Assembly: GCF_003953935.1 (NCBI RefSeq)
Contig: NZ_RXLQ01000018.1
Span: forward strand, 1-64,000
From: Massilia atriviolacea
GTDB lineage: Bacteria > Pseudomonadota > Gammaproteobacteria > Burkholderiales > Burkholderiaceae_D
Reading direction: 5' to 3'
Length of the DNA stretch: 64,000 nucleotides
Shown: piece after piece, positions 26,218 to 34,662 of the stretch
Position numbering within the stretch: position 1 is the first letter of the stretch
How the letters are laid out: each line of letters begins with the position of its first letter
Notes under the pieces: model-generated
What the model saw: only the letters and a program-made list of their open reading frames with translations
The model's database searches: none
Told to the model about the DNA's origin: nothing
Made by a program: the position numbers and the translations under genes

Positions 26218-27984
26218 TCACTTTGCCGGGTTGCGGGCATGGACTTCGGCGTCGAGCGTGGCCAGGAACAGGTTGCGCTCGGCGTCGACGATGCGGTCGA
26301 CCCGGTCCTCGTCCATGCCGATCGCCTCGAGCACGAAGGCGGACAGCTGCAGGCTGGCCTCCAGCGTTTCGGGCACGACGATGGTGGCGCCGGCGCGTTT
26401 GAGCGCGCGCGCATGCTGTTCGTCGCGCGAGCGCACCAGCAGCGGCACGTCGGGAAATTCGCGCCGGATGCCGCGCACTGCGTGCAGGGCCGATGCCGGA
26501 TGGTCCATCGTCAGCACGATGGCGGGCGACTCGCCGGCGTTCACGCGGCGCAGCAGCTCGGCGCGCGCGGCATTGCCGAAGTAGACCGGCAAGCCCTGGC
26601 CGTGCATGCTGGTGGCCAGGCGCGCATCGTTTTCGAACGCGATGTAGCCGATGCCTTCGGCCGTGAGCAGCTTGGCCAGCTGCTGGCCGACGCGCCCGAA
26701 GCCGGCGATGATGATGCGGCCGCGCGCGGCGCGCAGCGCCGCCTGGTCGGGCGTGGCCGCCTGTTCGTCGCCGCGCGGCTCCCAGCGCGTGCCGATCTCG
26801 CGTCCCAGGCGCGCCAGCATCGGCGTGACGAACAGCGACAGGCCGACCGCCAGCATGACGCGCGCGCCCAGGTCGGCGTCGACCAGTTTGCTGGCGGTGG
26901 CGTAGCCGATCACGATGAAGGCGAATTCGCCGCCCTGGCCGAGCAGCAGGCCGCCTTCGACCGCGCGGCCCCAGCTCAAGCCGCCGAGGCGGAACAGCAC
27001 GGCGATGACCAGCGCCTTGAGGGCGATCAGGCCGAACACGGCGCCCGCCAGCCAGAACGGCGCCTCGACGACCTGGCGCGCGTCCATGCCCATGCCGACC
27101 GTCATGAAGAACAGGCCCATCAGCAAGCCCTTGAAGGGCTCGACCATCAGTTCGACCTCGTGCTTGAACTCGGTTTCGGCCAGGAGCAGGCCGGCGATCA
27201 GGGCGCCGAGCGCCATCGACAGGCCGGCCGCCGCGCTCAGGCCGGCGATGCCGAGGGTCGAGAGCAGCACCAGCGCCATGAACACGTCGGGCTGGCGGTG
27301 CCGCGTGAAGATGCGGAACAGCGGGTGGATCAGGCGCCCGCCGACCAGGTAGATCAGGGCGATGGCCAGGCCCGCCTTGACCATGGTGATCGCCACCAGC
27401 GACACGATGCCGTCGCTCTCGCCCTTGGCCATGACGCCGATCAGGATCAGGAGCGGCACCACCGCCAGGTCTTGCAGCATCAGGATAGAAAAGCCGGCCT
27501 GGCCGAGCGGGGTGTTGGTGCTGTGCTGTTCGTTCATCAGCTGCATCACCACGGCGGTCGACGAGAGCGACAGCACGATGCCGAGGATGACGGCGCTCTC
27601 CATGCGGTGGCCGAGCAGGTAGATGGCCGTGCCCAGCAGGACGGCGCTGATGCAGACCTGGGCCGTGCCGGCGCCGAACACCCAGCGCCGCAGCGCCCAC
27701 AGGCGGGCGGCCGACAGTTCCAGGCCGATCATGAACATCAGGAACAGGACGCCCAGTTCGGCCAGCGCCACCACGCCTTCGGCGCGCGGGAAGGTGAGGT
27801 AGGCCAGCCACGGGTGGGTGTCGGCGAACAGGCCCAGGCCGAACGGGCCGAGCAGGGCGCCCACGGCCAGGAAGCCGAGCACCTGGTTGATGCGCAGGCG
27901 CTGCAGGGTGGGGATCAGGATGCCCGCGAGCGAGAGGAACAGGAGGATTTCCCGAAGGAATGGGAAGGCGTGTTGCTCTTGCAC
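26218..27984 (-). CDS. CPA2 family monovalent cation:proton antiporter (KefB/RosB-like)
   Basis: A 588-residue antiporter. Twelve or so membrane helices fill residues 10-390 (LREILLFLSLAGILIP, LGFLAVGALLGPFGLGLF, VILGIVLSLSSTAVV), with the conserved Q/D-rich exchanger segment GQGGEFAFIVIGYA. A TrkA-N/RCK domain follows from about 415 (IIIAGFGRVGQQLAKLL), which binds NAD(H) and gates K+ or Na+/H+ exchange. It lacks the longer TrkA-C tail. It follows the binding protein by 12 bp on the same strand but the functional link is not clear. Confidence 0.93.
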   Translation of the reverse strand: MQEQHAFPFLREILLFLSLAGILIPTLQRLRINQVLGFLAVGALLGPFGLGLFADTHPWLAYLTFPRAEGVVALAELGVLFLMFMIGLELSAARLWALRRWVFGAGTAQVCISAVLLGTAIYLLGHRMESAVILGIVLSLSSTAVVMQLMNEQHSTNTPLGQAGFSILMLQDLAVVPLLILIGVMAKGESDGIVSLVAITMVKAGLAIALIYLVGGRLIHPLFRIFTRHRQPDVFMALVLLSTLGIAGLSAAAGLSMALGALIAGLLLAETEFKHEVELMVEPFKGLLMGLFFMTVGMGMDARQVVEAPFWLAGAVFGLIALKALVIAVLFRLGGLSWGRAVEGGLLLGQGGEFAFIVIGYATASKLVDADLGARVMLAVGLSLFVTPMLARLGREIGTRWEPRGDEQAATPDQAALRAARGRIIIAGFGRVGQQLAKLLTAEGIGYIAFENDARLATSMHGQGLPVYFGNAARAELLRRVNAGESPAIVLTMDHPASALHAVRGIRREFPDVPLLVRSRDEQHARALKRAGATIVVPETLEASLQLSAFVLEAIGMDEDRVDRIVDAERNLFLATLDAEVHARNPAK

Positions 27985-28362
27985 GGGGTGGGGCCTGTCG
28001 AATGGTTGGTCGCGCTTGCCATTTTATAACAGGGGGACGGCGCGGCGGACTTTCCGGTGGCGCCGCGTTGCGGGCGTTTTCTTTGCGGGAGTGTTAAGTG
28101 AATGCGCATACATTCTTGCCATTTTCCAGCTTCCATCAGCGGTGCATTGCGGTGTTGTCCACCGCTACGCAGCGCCCGCACTGCCTAGCGGCGTGCGCCT
28201 TGCAAGGCATCCGCTTCTGTTGATTGCAAATCACAATAATTTCTGCACACTCCTCTACAGCCGTCCGCGTGCTTGGCGGTGCTGTTGCCTTGCGACCGCG
28301 CAAACGTCGGACTATATCCGTGAGGCAATATGACTGACCTGCCGCCTCATCGGAGTTCCTGT
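27985..28362. other. Gene-free 378-bp interval
   Basis: This stretch lies between the divergent antiporter and Tae4-like genes. No coding pattern with a start signal is visible on either strand. Local composition is less GC-rich than its neighbours, and CAATAATTTCTGCACAC near 28233 is AT-richer, compatible with two promoters, but no confident -10/-35 pair was found. Confidence 0.5.
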
Positions 28363-28839
28363 ATGAAGCCATCGTTTTCCGCCATCCGCAGCCATTATCC
28401 GACCCGCGCCGCCACCGATACCGCCGCGCTGTACAAGGCGATCGGCTGGGATGCCCTGATCGGCGTCACGGCCTACCAGAACACCTGCGCCACCCGGGTC
28501 AGCCTGGCACTGGTCCGCTCCGGCATGCGCCTGCCCGGGCGGCTGGCGATCCTCAAGGGCGAATACAAGGGCAGCATGATCGAACCCGGCCATGCGCGCC
28601 TGTCGATCCTGCTGCAACGGCGTAACCTGCTGGGCCTGCCGGAGATCCATCGCAGCGGCCAGGCGCGCCAGGCCATCGGCAGGCGCAGCGGGATCGTGTC
28701 GTTCTGGCGCATCCAGAGCGGCGATGGGCCGGACGAAGGCCATATCGACATCGTCTGCCCCGATCCGGACGGCAGCCCCATCTGCGGCACCCAGTGCTAC
28801 TGGCAGGCGCGCGAAGTGTGGTTCTGGCCGCTCGACTGA
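28363..28839 (+). CDS. Tae4-like type VI secretion amidase effector (orphan)
   Basis: A 158-residue NlpC/P60-like amidase. C42 in QNTCATRVSLAL and H127 in GHIDIVCP match the catalytic Cys and His of the Tae4 family. HYPTR near the N-terminus, KGSMIEPGH, RSGIVSFWRI and the terminal WFWPL also fit its usual layout, in which peptidoglycan is cut at the gamma-D-Glu to mDAP bond. ATG 28363 has a GGAG site 7 bp upstream and is preferred over ATG 28330. No signal peptide is visible, as is typical for secreted-by-needle effectors. No immunity (Tai4) gene or T6SS structural gene lies nearby. Its 3' end overlaps the convergent 28797 gene by 43 bp. Confidence 0.75.
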   Translation: MKPSFSAIRSHYPTRAATDTAALYKAIGWDALIGVTAYQNTCATRVSLALVRSGMRLPGRLAILKGEYKGSMIEPGHARLSILLQRRNLLGLPEIHRSGQARQAIGRRSGIVSFWRIQSGDGPDEGHIDIVCPDPDGSPICGTQCYWQAREVWFWPLD

Positions 28840-31172
28840 GGGCGGCCCGCCTGGTTGCCTGCGCCCGCCTGCCGGCGCCTCCCTGTTCGCGCCTGCTGGC
28901 GCGTGTCCGTGCAATGGATCGGCTGTGCCGGTTCCACGTCGTCGCCCCGCAGCCGCTCGGCGCGCGCCTGCAGAAAGCGTGCGAGCGCGTCGTCCAGGCG
29001 CGGCAGCAGGATGCCGCGTTCGGTGTGCAGCGCGCTGTACGACGGGCGCGGCGCCAGATAGCGGCAGTCGGCGCCCGGCTGCGCTTGCAGGCCGCTGGCG
29101 TCGACCCCGGCGTGGCGCGCCGCCTTGCCGGCCAGCTCGGCCCAGGTGAGCGGATCGCCGTTGCTCAGGTGCCAGACCCCGCTTTCCTTGTCGATGGCCA
29201 GGTCGAGACAGGCGTTGACCAGGTCCGGCACGTAGGTCGGGGTGACGGTGATGTCGCTGGCGGCCGCGAACGGCGCGCCGCGCTCCAGGCTGGCCAGCGC
29301 CTGGGTCACGAAGTTGTGGCTGTCCCAGGGGCCGAAAAACGCGCTGGTGCGCACCACCAGCGCGCCCGGGTCGTGCTCCAGCACGGCGCGCTCGGCGGCG
29401 GCCTTGCTTTTGCCGTAGATATTGATCGGCGTGACGTCGTCGCTTTCGACATACGGGCACTGGCGGCGGCCGTCGAAGACCAGGTCGCTGGAAAAGGTGG
29501 TCAGGTGCGCGCCGTGGCGGGCGCAGGCGGCGGCCAGCAGCGCCGGGCCGGCGACGTTGTCGCGGAAGCAGCGCGCGACGTCGTTCTCGGCCTCGTCCAC
29601 CCGCACGTAGCCGCTGGCGTTGATGACGGCCCAGGGCTGGTAGCGCCGCATGGCATCCTCCACCGAGGCGGGGTCGGCGATGTCCATCTGCTGACGGTTG
29701 AGCAGGCGGTAGGCCAGGTTGCGGTGCGCGCAGATGCGGGCGAAGGCGCGTCCCAGGGTGCCGCTGGCGCCGGTGATCAGGATCGGCGCCGGGGCGGTGC
29801 CGACCAGGCTGTGGCCGTCCGCCGCGATCGAGGTCGGCGCTTCGGGCGTGGCCACGGGCGGGCACAGGCAGCGTCCGGCGCGGCGCCACCAGCCCTGGCC
29901 GCGCAGCACCGGGTGCGAGGGCGCTCGTCCAGCGGCCAGTTCGCGCATCATGCCCGCCAGCGCGGTGGGGCGCGGCAGCGGCGCGCGCACGTCGAACGGT
30001 CCCGGTTCGTAGTAGCCGCGGCAGGCCGTCACCAGGCAATTCCAGTCGAACGAGCCGAGCAGCGCCCAGACGGTGACGGCGCGCAGGTCGACCCCGTTGC
30101 GGCGCGCTTGCTGGCCGGCGTCCCACACTTCCAGCAGCCAGCGCAGCTGGTCTTCGCGGTTGGCGTCGATGTGCGCCTCGGTGACGGCCAGCGGAAGGCG
30201 GTAGCGGTCCCAGATTTCTTGCAGCAGGGGGCCGAGGCCGGGCGTGGGCGTGGCGAGGGCGCGCGCGGTTTCGATGTCGGCGCAGGGTAGGCCGTTGGCA
30301 TGGCCGCGAAAGTGCGCGGGGTAGCGTTCGGCCCGGTGGTCGAGCCAGCGCTCGCTGGTCACGTAGTAGTTGACGCCGATCAGGTCGGGCGGACAGGGAT
30401 TGTCGCGGAACCAGAGCAGCGCGGCCGGCTCGGCGCCGTGGCGGGTCAGGTAGTCCCACAGCGCGTGATCGCGGTCGACTTTGCCGCACAGCAGATCCCA
30501 GCCCAGCCAGCGCCGCTCGTTGTAGAAGCCGGCGCAGTGGGCCATGGCGGGCGTGCTGTAGGTCTTGCCGAGGTCGTCGGTCTGGAGCAGGCGCGCGCGC
30601 GGATTGACGCGCCGGATCGCGCGCATCGCCAGCACCGTGGCGCGGCACTGGATCAACAGCGCCTGCAGGAAACTGCGGTCGTCGCGCCCGTGCGGATACC
30701 ACAGGCCGTACAGGCCGGAAAAACGCGCCGTGGTCAGCGGTTCGTTGACGGGGGTGTAATCCTCGATCCACGGGTAGCGCGCGGCCACCGCGCCCGCGTA
30801 GTCGGCCAGCCCGGTGGCGAATCCCGGATCGGTCAGGCAGGTGTGGCGCGGGCCGCTGCCGTGGTGCACCAGCCCGGCGATGGGGCCGATGCCGGCCGCG
30901 CGCAGGGCATGCAGGCGCTGGTCGGCCCAGCTCCAGTCGGCGCCGGCCAAGCCGTCGGGCGCCACGCGTTCCCACAGCAGGGGGTAGCGGATCCTGCTGA
31001 TGCCTAATGAGGCAAAGCGCGCCACATCGTCGGCGCGGGCGTGATGTCCATTCCTTTCTATCTGGCTGAAGTAGTTTTCTCCCACACGGTTGACCGTGCA
31101 TTCGAGCCCGCCCCAGAGGGCGAGCGGCTGGCGTGCCGCAGCGCTGTCGATTGTTTGCATAGATTTACTCAT
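28797..31172 (-). CDS. GH1-like glycosidase fused to dTDP-4-dehydrorhamnose reductase (RmlD-like)
   Basis: A 791-residue two-domain fusion. Residues 15-410 match a family 1 glycoside hydrolase: E144 in TPVNEPL sits at the acid/base position and E332 in VTEAHID at the nucleophile position. Residues 462-735 are an RmlD-type SDR with ITGASGTLG, VDEAEN and Y586-GKSK-590. The product would combine a beta-glucosidase-like domain with a sugar-nucleotide reductase. A short Pro/Ala linker (430-460) joins the halves. Such fusions are seen in other Burkholderiales and their role is unknown. The C-terminal end is overlapped by the Tae4-like gene. Promoter and start (31172, MSKSMQTID) lie in an AT-richer region upstream. 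Confidence 0.88.
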   Translation of the reverse strand: MSKSMQTIDSAAARQPLALWGGLECTVNRVGENYFSQIERNGHHARADDVARFASLGISRIRYPLLWERVAPDGLAGADWSWADQRLHALRAAGIGPIAGLVHHGSGPRHTCLTDPGFATGLADYAGAVAARYPWIEDYTPVNEPLTTARFSGLYGLWYPHGRDDRSFLQALLIQCRATVLAMRAIRRVNPRARLLQTDDLGKTYSTPAMAHCAGFYNERRWLGWDLLCGKVDRDHALWDYLTRHGAEPAALLWFRDNPCPPDLIGVNYYVTSERWLDHRAERYPAHFRGHANGLPCADIETARALATPTPGLGPLLQEIWDRYRLPLAVTEAHIDANREDQLRWLLEVWDAGQQARRNGVDLRAVTVWALLGSFDWNCLVTACRGYYEPGPFDVRAPLPRPTALAGMMRELAAGRAPSHPVLRGQGWWRRAGRCLCPPVATPEAPTSIAADGHSLVGTAPAPILITGASGTLGRAFARICAHRNLAYRLLNRQQMDIADPASVEDAMRRYQPWAVINASGYVRVDEAENDVARCFRDNVAGPALLAAACARHGAHLTTFSSDLVFDGRRQCPYVESDDVTPINIYGKSKAAAERAVLEHDPGALVVRTSAFFGPWDSHNFVTQALASLERGAPFAAASDITVTPTYVPDLVNACLDLAIDKESGVWHLSNGDPLTWAELAGKAARHAGVDASGLQAQPGADCRYLAPRPSYSALHTERGILLPRLDDALARFLQARAERLRGDDVEPAQPIHCTDTRQQARTGRRRQAGAGNQAGRPQSSGQNHTSRACQ

Positions 31173-31386
31173 GACATTTAAGCAAGTTTGAATTTAGATA
31201 TCGGGCAGCGCGGAAAAGTTCAGACGCGCGATGGGCGCGCTCGCCGAGATGACAAAAAACAACGAGAAAGTGCTGGCATCCAGGAAATTTTTGTTAATCG
31301 TGTACAAAGATGATATGAATCAATGATATGATCCGCTATCAATTACGTAACAATAATTTCCTTCTAGATAATAAGTTAGGGTATCA

Positions 31387-32034
31387 ATGAAATTCACAGC
31401 ACTCCTGGGCGGCTTGTTTGCCGCCGCCATGCTCGTCAGCGGCGCAGCGCGCGCTGAACTCGTTACCAATGGCAGCTTCGAAGTCAACAAGACCTCCGGT
31501 TCGTGGCAGCAGTTCAGCGCCATCAACGGCTGGACTTCCAGCAGCAATGTGTTCGAAATCCAGAAGGGCGCCAAGCAAGGCGGCGTCGCCGGTTTCAACC
31601 CGTACGCAGCCAACGGCCGCCAGTACCTGGAACTGAACAGCACCGGCCTGAGCTCGGTATGGCAGATGATCGACACCTCGGCAGCCGGCCTGTACTCGGT
31701 CTCGTTCGCCTTCTCGGGCCGTCCGGACACCGCCGGCGGCGCCAACAGCGCGATGAATGTGTACTGGGGCGACACCAAGCTCAACGATTCGCTGCTGATG
31801 GGCGGCACCAACGGCCAGTGGAGCTTCTTCAGCATCACCGACCTGGTCGCCACCAGCGCGCTGACGCAGCTGCGTTTCGAATCGGTCGGTCCGACCTCGG
31901 CGCCGACCTACGGTTCCTACCTCGACGCCGTCTCGGTCGAAGTAACCCCGGTACCCGAGCCGGAAACCTACGCCCTGTTCCTGCTGGGCCTGGCTGTCGT
32001 CGGTTTCACCACCCGCCGCAACAAACAAGCCTGA
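31387..32034 (+). CDS. PEP-CTERM sorting domain protein (secreted)
   Basis: A 215-residue exported protein. A signal peptide ends near residue 24 (AARA), followed by a DUF642-like beta domain (LVTNGSFE, INGW, YLELN). The C-terminus has the PEP-CTERM signal: VPEPETYALFLLG followed by a hydrophobic stretch and basic TTRRNK. Exosortase A cleaves such tails and links proteins to extracellular polysaccharide. No exosortase gene is in the window. A 214-bp AT-rich upstream region probably carries its promoter. Confidence 0.95.
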   Translation: MKFTALLGGLFAAAMLVSGAARAELVTNGSFEVNKTSGSWQQFSAINGWTSSSNVFEIQKGAKQGGVAGFNPYAANGRQYLELNSTGLSSVWQMIDTSAAGLYSVSFAFSGRPDTAGGANSAMNVYWGDTKLNDSLLMGGTNGQWSFFSITDLVATSALTQLRFESVGPTSAPTYGSYLDAVSVEVTPVPEPETYALFLLGLAVVGFTTRRNKQA

Positions 32035-32059
32035 TCTCGCGCGCCATTGACGCGCCTCA

Positions 32060-32115
32060 AACCGGGGTCAGAGCTTTAATTAGAAATCTTTCTAATTAAA
32101 GCTCTGACCCCGGTT
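32060..32115. repeat. Perfect 27-bp inverted repeat with 2-bp loop
   Basis: AACCGGGGTCAGAGC... (32060-32086) is exactly reverse-complementary to 32089-32115, separated only by TC. The 56-bp element lies 26 bp after the PEP-CTERM gene stop, ahead of a second separate terminator. A perfect, very long stem is more typical of a dispersed palindromic element than of an ordinary terminator. Confidence 0.9.
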
Positions 32116-32150
32116 GGTGTTTTTGCTGTCGCATGGTGCGCAGGCAATGA

Positions 32151-32188
32151 AAAACGCCGCCGGCTTGATTGCCCGGCGGCGTTTTTTT
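32151..32188. terminator. Bidirectional Rho-independent terminator
   Basis: AAAACGCCGCCGG pairs with CCGGCGGCGTTTT, then TTTT. The A-run on one side and T-run on the other allow it to act for both the PEP-CTERM gene and the DUF3597 gene that converge here. Confidence 0.8.
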
Positions 32189-32227
32189 CGTCTGGATCTT
32201 GCGGGACCGCGGTCCCGCGCGCCACGC

Positions 32228-32647
32228 TTAGTCCTTCAGGTCGGCCGGCACCTTGCCGCCATTGGCCGCCAGCTTGTTCATGACCTGGCGATGCAGCCAG
32301 ATATTCATCGAGGCCGAATCGCCGGTGTCGCCCTTGTAGTCGAGCTCGCTCGCGAGTTCCTTGCGCGATTGCAGGCTGCTGTCCAGGTTCAAGAGCTTGA
32401 GCAGGTCGACGATCGAGGTGCGCCAGTTCAGGTTCTGGCTTTGCGGCATGCCGCTCAGGATCGCTTCGACGTCAACCTGCTCCATCGGCGCGGCCGGTGG
32501 CGGAACGGCGGCCTTGGCCGGTGCGGCGGCGGGCGCCGCGCCAGCCGATTGCATCGATGCCGGCGGCGCCGCCTGGGTCGATGCCGGTTGCACCGCCGGA
32601 TGGGTCGAAGGGAAGATTTTGTGGAAGATATTGCTGAGAATGCCCAT
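32228..32647 (-). CDS. DUF3597 domain-containing protein
   Basis: A 139-residue cytoplasmic protein. The N-terminus (MGILSNIFHKIFP) precedes a Pro/Ala/Ser-rich linker (15-55), and residues 57-139 form the DUF3597 domain: VDVEAILSGMPQSQNLNW, then RTSIVDLLKLLNLDSSLQ, then KELASELDYKGDTGDSASMN. The domain has an LysM-like or helical core of unknown function. It shares strand with the 32692 gene 44 bp upstream. Confidence 0.92.
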   Translation of the reverse strand: MGILSNIFHKIFPSTHPAVQPASTQAAPPASMQSAGAAPAAAPAKAAVPPPAAPMEQVDVEAILSGMPQSQNLNWRTSIVDLLKLLNLDSSLQSRKELASELDYKGDTGDSASMNIWLHRQVMNKLAANGGKVPADLKD

Positions 32648-32691
32648 GTGTGACCTCGTTTTGTGTGGGTGAGTGAATCAGTGGAAGCCGA

Positions 32692-33213
32692 TTAACGGCG
32701 CATGCCTTCGGCCACGCGGCCGAGCACGATCGCCAGCGCGGCGCCGCCGATGGTCTTGACCAGGGTCGGATGCTCGGCGTAAAAGTCGCCCATGCGGTCG
32801 ACAATGCTCGGGTTGTTGCGTTCGGCGTCTTCGGCGATGTGCTGGACTTGCTCCGGCGTCAGCTGGGCCGCTTGCTCAGGCGTAATCGCAGCCGGCGTCT
32901 CGCCGCCACGGAACAGGTTGCCGAGGGCGCCGCCCGCAATCGAGCCGAGCAGCCCAGGGCCGACGTTGCCGATCAGCTGGTTGAGCATGCCGGCGCGCTG
33001 CTTGGCGTCGCTGTGGCCGAACAGCTGGCCTATCATTTGCGGAAACGGCGGCGTCTGGTCGGAACGCAATGCCTCCGAGACACCCTGGGCCACCGTGCTA
33101 CGCGGCGCGTTCTGCGCGACCTGGTCGAAATCGTCGTCGACAGCCCGCCCGCCATTGTTGCCGGCGGCGCCGCCCAGGTATTGCTGTAACAGATTGCCTA
33201 AATCGAAAGCCAT
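32692..33213 (-). CDS. Hypothetical protein with glycine-rich repeats and a C-terminal helix
   Basis: A 173-residue protein, start ATG 33213 (MAFDLGNLLQQYLGG). It has low-complexity GGAAGNNGGR and AITPEQAAQLTPEQVQHIAEDAERN, where the TPEQ repeat recalls chaperone-like or SHOCT-like helices. The C-terminal part (TIGGAALAIVLGRVAEG) is hydrophobic, about 17 residues, possibly membrane-associated. An apparent long open frame upstream continues to 33792 but has no matching start. It is near the DUF3597 gene and probably in its operon. Function unknown. Confidence 0.7.
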   Translation of the reverse strand: MAFDLGNLLQQYLGGAAGNNGGRAVDDDFDQVAQNAPRSTVAQGVSEALRSDQTPPFPQMIGQLFGHSDAKQRAGMLNQLIGNVGPGLLGSIAGGALGNLFRGGETPAAITPEQAAQLTPEQVQHIAEDAERNNPSIVDRMGDFYAEHPTLVKTIGGAALAIVLGRVAEGMRR

Positions 33214-33350
33214 ACATCCTCCAATCGGATTGAGAAGACCGGCCCGGCCGAAAGGCGCGAGCCGATGCGGGAGCTTAGGCCGCAATGGGGCTGGCATCTG
33301 TACGCCAGCGCACCGTGACGGGTTGAAGCTGTTAATCAGGCAAGTTTCCG

Positions 33351-33782
33351 ATGCTAAGTAAATGGTTGCGTGGCAAGCTGCTGAGCCATAAGCTGTCGGT
33401 TTTGCTCGATGCCATGCCGATGCCTTACCTGTCGATCCTCTTGTTTGCCGCCGTGTTCGCGGGCGCCGTGCTGGCCTGGGAGGCGCCGCTGTGGGTGGGG
33501 ACGCTGTACGCGCTGGCCAGCCTGGTCTGCTTTGCCGTGTACGCGCGCGACAAGGCGGCGGCGCGCGCCGGACGGCGCCGTACGCCGGAACGCACCTTGT
33601 TGCTGCTCGGTCTGCTGTGCGGCTGGCCCGGAGCGCTGCTGGCGCAGCAGTGGCTGCGCCACAAGTCGTCCAAGATGCCGTTCCTGGTGGCATCCTGGGG
33701 CACGGTGGTCGGCAATATCGGCTTCTTTCTGTACTTGGCATCGCCGGTGTCGTTCTTGCGCATGGCGGAAGGCATTCGCTGA
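33351..33782 (+). CDS. DUF1294 membrane protein
   Basis: A 143-residue membrane protein with about four hydrophobic segments (YLSILLFAAVFAGAVLAWE, LWVGTLYALASLVCFAVY, LLLLGLLCGWPGALLAQQ, FLVASWGTVVGNIGFFLYL). The DUF1294 signature YARDKAAARAGRRRTPE is clear. ATG 33351 starts the gene. UgpQ follows 32 bp after on the same strand; a link between them is not established. Confidence 0.92.
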   Translation: MLSKWLRGKLLSHKLSVLLDAMPMPYLSILLFAAVFAGAVLAWEAPLWVGTLYALASLVCFAVYARDKAAARAGRRRTPERTLLLLGLLCGWPGALLAQQWLRHKSSKMPFLVASWGTVVGNIGFFLYLASPVSFLRMAEGIR

Positions 33783-33814
33783 CGCCCGCCACGGAACATG
33801 GTAAGGTCCTGCCT

Positions 33815-34567
33815 ATGTGGAATTACCCTGACATCCTGGCCCATCGGGGCGGCGGCAAGCTGGCGCCCGAAAACACCATCGCTGGCCTGCGCTGCGGCCT
33901 CGAGCACGGCTTTCGCGCGGTCGAGTTCGATGTCATGCTGGCGCGCGACGGCGTGCCTGTCGTCATGCACGACCCCTACCTCGGGCGCACCGTCGCCGGT
34001 GCCGGCAATGTCTTCGATTACGACGCCGCCGAACTGGTCACGATGGACGCCGGCAACTGGTTCGGCGCCCGCTTCAAGGGCGAAACGGTGCCCCTGTTCA
34101 CCGCATTCGTCCAGTTCTGCAAGGACCACGGCATCTGGATGAATATCGAGATCAAGCCCGCCCCCGGCTTCGAGGAAGAAACGGGCAGGGTGGTGGCCAG
34201 CCTCGCGCGCGCCCTGTTCGGACTGGAAATCGCCCGGGACGATGCGCGCCGGATCCCCCTGCTGTCGTCCTTCAGCCCGGTCGCGCTGGCCGCGGCCATG
34301 CAGGCGGCGCCCGACCTGCCGCGCGCCTTGCTGCTCGAGCGCCTGGAGGAGGGATGGCAAGACCAGGCCCGCGCCTTGCAGGCGGTGGCCATCCATACCA
34401 GCCACAAGCACCTCGACGAAGCGCAGGCGCGCGCGGTCAAGGACGCCGGTTACGGCCTGTTTTGCTACACCGTCAACGATCCGGCCCGCGCACGCACGCT
34501 CCTGGGCTGGGGCGTGGACGCCTTCTGCACCGACCGCATCGACCTGATCGGGCCGGATTTCGCCTGA
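33815..34567 (+). CDS. ugpQ: Glycerophosphodiester phosphodiesterase
   Basis: A 250-residue cytosolic GDPD. LAHRGGGKLAPENTIAG (about 8-24) has the catalytic HRG and Glu, VEFDVMLARDGVPVVMHD holds the metal-ligating E and D and the second catalytic His, and NIEIKP is the third family block. It hydrolyses glycerophosphodiesters to glycerol 3-phosphate and an alcohol. Its length equals E. coli UgpQ (247). It starts at ATG 33815; an open frame extends upstream of this without family similarity. Confidence 0.95.
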   Translation: MWNYPDILAHRGGGKLAPENTIAGLRCGLEHGFRAVEFDVMLARDGVPVVMHDPYLGRTVAGAGNVFDYDAAELVTMDAGNWFGARFKGETVPLFTAFVQFCKDHGIWMNIEIKPAPGFEEETGRVVASLARALFGLEIARDDARRIPLLSSFSPVALAAAMQAAPDLPRALLLERLEEGWQDQARALQAVAIHTSHKHLDEAQARAVKDAGYGLFCYTVNDPARARTLLGWGVDAFCTDRIDLIGPDFA

Positions 34568-34616
34568 GACCCCGGCGCCGGCCGTCCCAGACGGTGTTGA
34601 CTGCAGTCGCATACGC

Positions 34617-34622
34617 TATAAT
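34617..34622 (+). promoter_or_regulatory. TATAAT -10 element upstream of alaS
   Basis: A perfect TATAAT lies 40 bp before the alaS start. A -35-like TTGACT at 34597-34602 is only 14 bp upstream, shorter than the usual 16-18 bp, so the real -35 may be a weaker hexamer. A run of T (34625-34631) follows. Confidence 0.5.
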
Positions 34623-34662
34623 CGTTTTTTTATAGCATGCTGCCCTCTCACGCCCATACGAC

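Noticed and set aside
32692-33792. A 366-residue protein extending to 33792
   Set aside because: Only the part from ATG 33213 has a consistent protein character; the upstream half is antisense to the DUF1294 gene.
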